A stretch of 64,000 nucleotides of DNA from Paragonimus skrjabini miyazakii (lineage: Eukaryota; Platyhelminthes; Trematoda; Plagiorchiida; Troglotrematidae). Numbering within the stretch: the stretch's first letter is position 1; every line of letters starts with the position of its first letter. The DNA lies in assembly GCA_014338405.1 (NCBI GenBank), contig JTDE01000220.1, positions 106,569-170,568 of the forward strand. The letters run 5' to 3'. The translations under genes and the position numbers were made by a program. The notes under the pieces were generated by a model. It was not told the DNA's origin. It saw only the letters and a program-made list of their open reading frames with translations, and did no database searches. Shown here in pieces: positions 62,100-64,000 of this stretch.

Positions 62100-62366
62100 C
62101 AGAAGGCTCATCTCTCACTGAACTTTAGATCCTCGTACTGTGGTAGGTTGCTTCTGTTTTGTCCCCGTCTACCTTCTCAGCATCAAATGAGAGGGTGTCC
62201 TAAAAGTTACCATCGGCGATGTAGTTCTGTAAGTTGTCATAGTAGCAGCTAGAGATTCTTCCCAGTATTCACTTCCATAGGTGATTGCTTGGGTAGATTT
62301 CGTCAGCGTGCGATTAAAAAAACTTTCAATCATTCCATTGGCTATTGTACAGCATCTATATGCCAT
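62100..62366 (-). pseudogene. Gypsy-type LTR retrotransposon, integrase remnant
   Basis: The minus-strand frame 62169-62366 contains NGMIESFFNRTLTKSTQ, YWEESLAATMTTYRTTSP and TFRTPSHLMLRR. These follow the GNGxIERFNRTL...W.E.L....YRTT...TG.TP..L..GR pattern of Gypsy-type integrases, including the glutamate of the D,D,E triad. After a frameshift, LPQYEDLKFSER (about 62110-62150) continues the domain end. The upstream catalytic aspartates are not recognisable in 62.4-64 kb, nor are reverse transcriptase motifs, so only this fragment is called. One extra phenylalanine and the shift mark it as dead. Confidence 0.75.
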
Positions 62367-64000
62367 GCTTCATTGTGCAACAAAATTGGGTTCATTGTCG
62401 TTAATTATTTCCTAAAGTATATTAATTCAAACAAAAAGATGTTCGGCCATCCCAAGATCCCCATGCAATTTTTTACTATCATGGAAGCCTTAGCGCTATT
62501 TCGTGTAGGGTGCTGGTGAAATGGCTAAAACATTTTTATGTTGTGGAGCATTCAAGATCGATCTTATGATTTCGATCAAAATTTGTGAGTAACGATTCAT
62601 GGAATATGCGTTAGGCAAGAAGTATGCATTGACGGTTTCCGCATCTTTTTTCGAATTTTTCTGACTGTTGATTCCACACAGCAGATGCTGCTGCAGAACA
62701 AATTTGGAAACCGTGTGTTAGCAGAATCTATCCGCTCATATGCTATGGTCACATTTTTTCATACGTAAGAAATATTTTGGCACAACCGCCTTGTCCTGTC
62801 CCGAAAGAGGCCTGCATAAGGCAATGGGAATATGAACGACTGCAGTACAATCGTGATCATTCTACAATATAGTGTTACAATGATCAACCCAATGTTGTTT
62901 GAGTAACTTGAAATACGAAACGATAAAGAATGCTCAGACAAAGATGCTTCATTCGTTTTTTAAAACTAGTGTACTGGACTAGAGAAATGCAGAAAAAACG
63001 AACAATTTTTTTCCTTATATTGACAAAAACTACACGAATGTAGGTGACAGGTAGATTTAGTTTTATTGTACGAGCAACACCGTTTGACACAAAGGCACTT
63101 TCAGCTTCCATCTTGATAGTATTACGAACAACGCACTTAACAGTTCGTGATCAAAAGATGAGGGTAAGATGACCCGATTTAGTGCAATTGAGGGTGTAGC
63201 AGGCCTCCCAATCTGTAGGACACTGTGCTCTATCTCAACGGTAGGAGCTGATTTGATTGAGACGAAGCGACTGAAAAGAAACAGTTGGTGCAAGCCGGAC
63301 AATTCGATTTAGTTGCGCACGGTTTTAAAATAACCTGGTTCTTGTTTGAACAATCTATTTCACCATATGCACGAACGCACAAAAAATTGTCGGTAATCAT
63401 TGCTGGAAGAGATTGTGAAGTAGTCAATTCACTTATCGCAAAAATCAATTGCTGATTCAGTGAAACGTTCTCCATTCTGTTTGCAGGACGGAGACATTAT
63501 CGTATTACCGCCCTGCACAGGTAATGGGGGAAATACAGTGTTTCACCCAATTCTTGCTGCAGTCTAAACGAGTTGAACCATATGGTGTATCTGTTGGCGC
63601 ATGGTCTCCAGTGGTACTGTGACAGCTTTCTTCGATGTAGACATTGCTTACTAATCCAAAGCATCTACATCTTTTCAAGTCTAAGTTATCCCAATATCAG
63701 TTTACTGTGTTCCAAGTAGGTTATCTTGTTTTCAACGGCGAATGAGCTGGCAAGGTTAATGTATATAGGGGTAGGCTGAAGAACAAGGGGATTTGCTGGC
63801 TGTTGCAGAGTAGGAGGACAGAACCCCGTCCGTTGCAGAAAGTAAACCAAGTTAACTTGCCGGGACCCATTTACCTGGGTTATCTTAAATTGAAGTCGAA
63901 ACATCTTGAACGGAAAACGTTATAGTAACTGTCTTCCTAACCCAAATTCAGACGGAAAACTTTCAGCTTACGTTCAGTCTTCAGCTTCACAGATGAAATA
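62367..64000. other. no gene recognised
   Basis: Minus-strand frames of 60-81 codons (62759-62941, 62884-63111, 63063-63302, 63230-63475, 63686-63904) lie where the rest of the Gypsy-type element would be expected. I see no protease, reverse transcriptase or RNase H motif in them. Any link to that element is inference. Confidence 0.4.

Noticed and set aside
63063..63904. Cluster of minus-strand frames upstream of the Gypsy-type integrase, considered as gag/protease
   Set aside because: No CCHC knuckle, protease or RT motif in correct spacing could be found.

Overview
This window looks like repeat-laden, intron/intergenic-type nuclear DNA of a metazoan. The best fit is a digenean flatworm (fluke). 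The evidence is A+T-rich sequence with long stretches free of open frames, no bacterial-style gene packing, decayed Penelope-like (PLE) and RTE-type retroelement pieces, and short tRNA-derived elements that carry a hammerhead-ribozyme module like the Sm-alpha SINEs of schistosomes. Species cannot be told from the sequence alone. All family assignments were made by eye, with no database search.

Layout. 0-2 kb: the last bases of an RTE-type retrotransposon with a (TGA)n tail, then three exon-like segments on + (about 304-396, 844-1112, 1413-1580) of an unrecognised gene, and a minus-strand open frame. 2-19.8 kb: mostly featureless, with one hammerhead-bearing SINE (8.3 kb), two hairpin repeats and a doubtful BEL/Pao trace. 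19.8-21.3 kb: the wrecked 3' half of a PLE, three (TA)n tracts and a tRNA-like segment. 28.3-32.2 kb: a composite nest. One PLE is split inside its reverse-transcriptase gene by a 5'-truncated RTE element with an 11-bp target-site duplication, and a second, different PLE follows head-to-tail. 32.9-45.7 kb: four more hammerhead-SINE copies, one with a complete catalytic core at 35.51-35.55 kb, plus one copy of a second tRNA-derived SINE and two exon-like segments (36.2 and, just beyond, 45.8 kb). 51.0-52.1 kb: a minus-strand PLE fragment with a long unbroken GIY-YIG endonuclease frame, close to another hammerhead SINE. 59.86-60.08 kb: two tRNA-derived SINEs fused head to head. 62.1-62.4 kb: an LTR-retrotransposon (Gypsy-type) integrase remnant on the minus strand.

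The theme is retroelement archaeology. PLE and RTE elements supply the reverse-transcription machinery; short elements with pol III-like promoters would have depended on such machinery in trans. At least seven diverged copies of one short family share a ribozyme-shaped core, which makes that family the most interesting system here. No complete protein-coding gene, rRNA, functional tRNA or CRISPR array could be supported.
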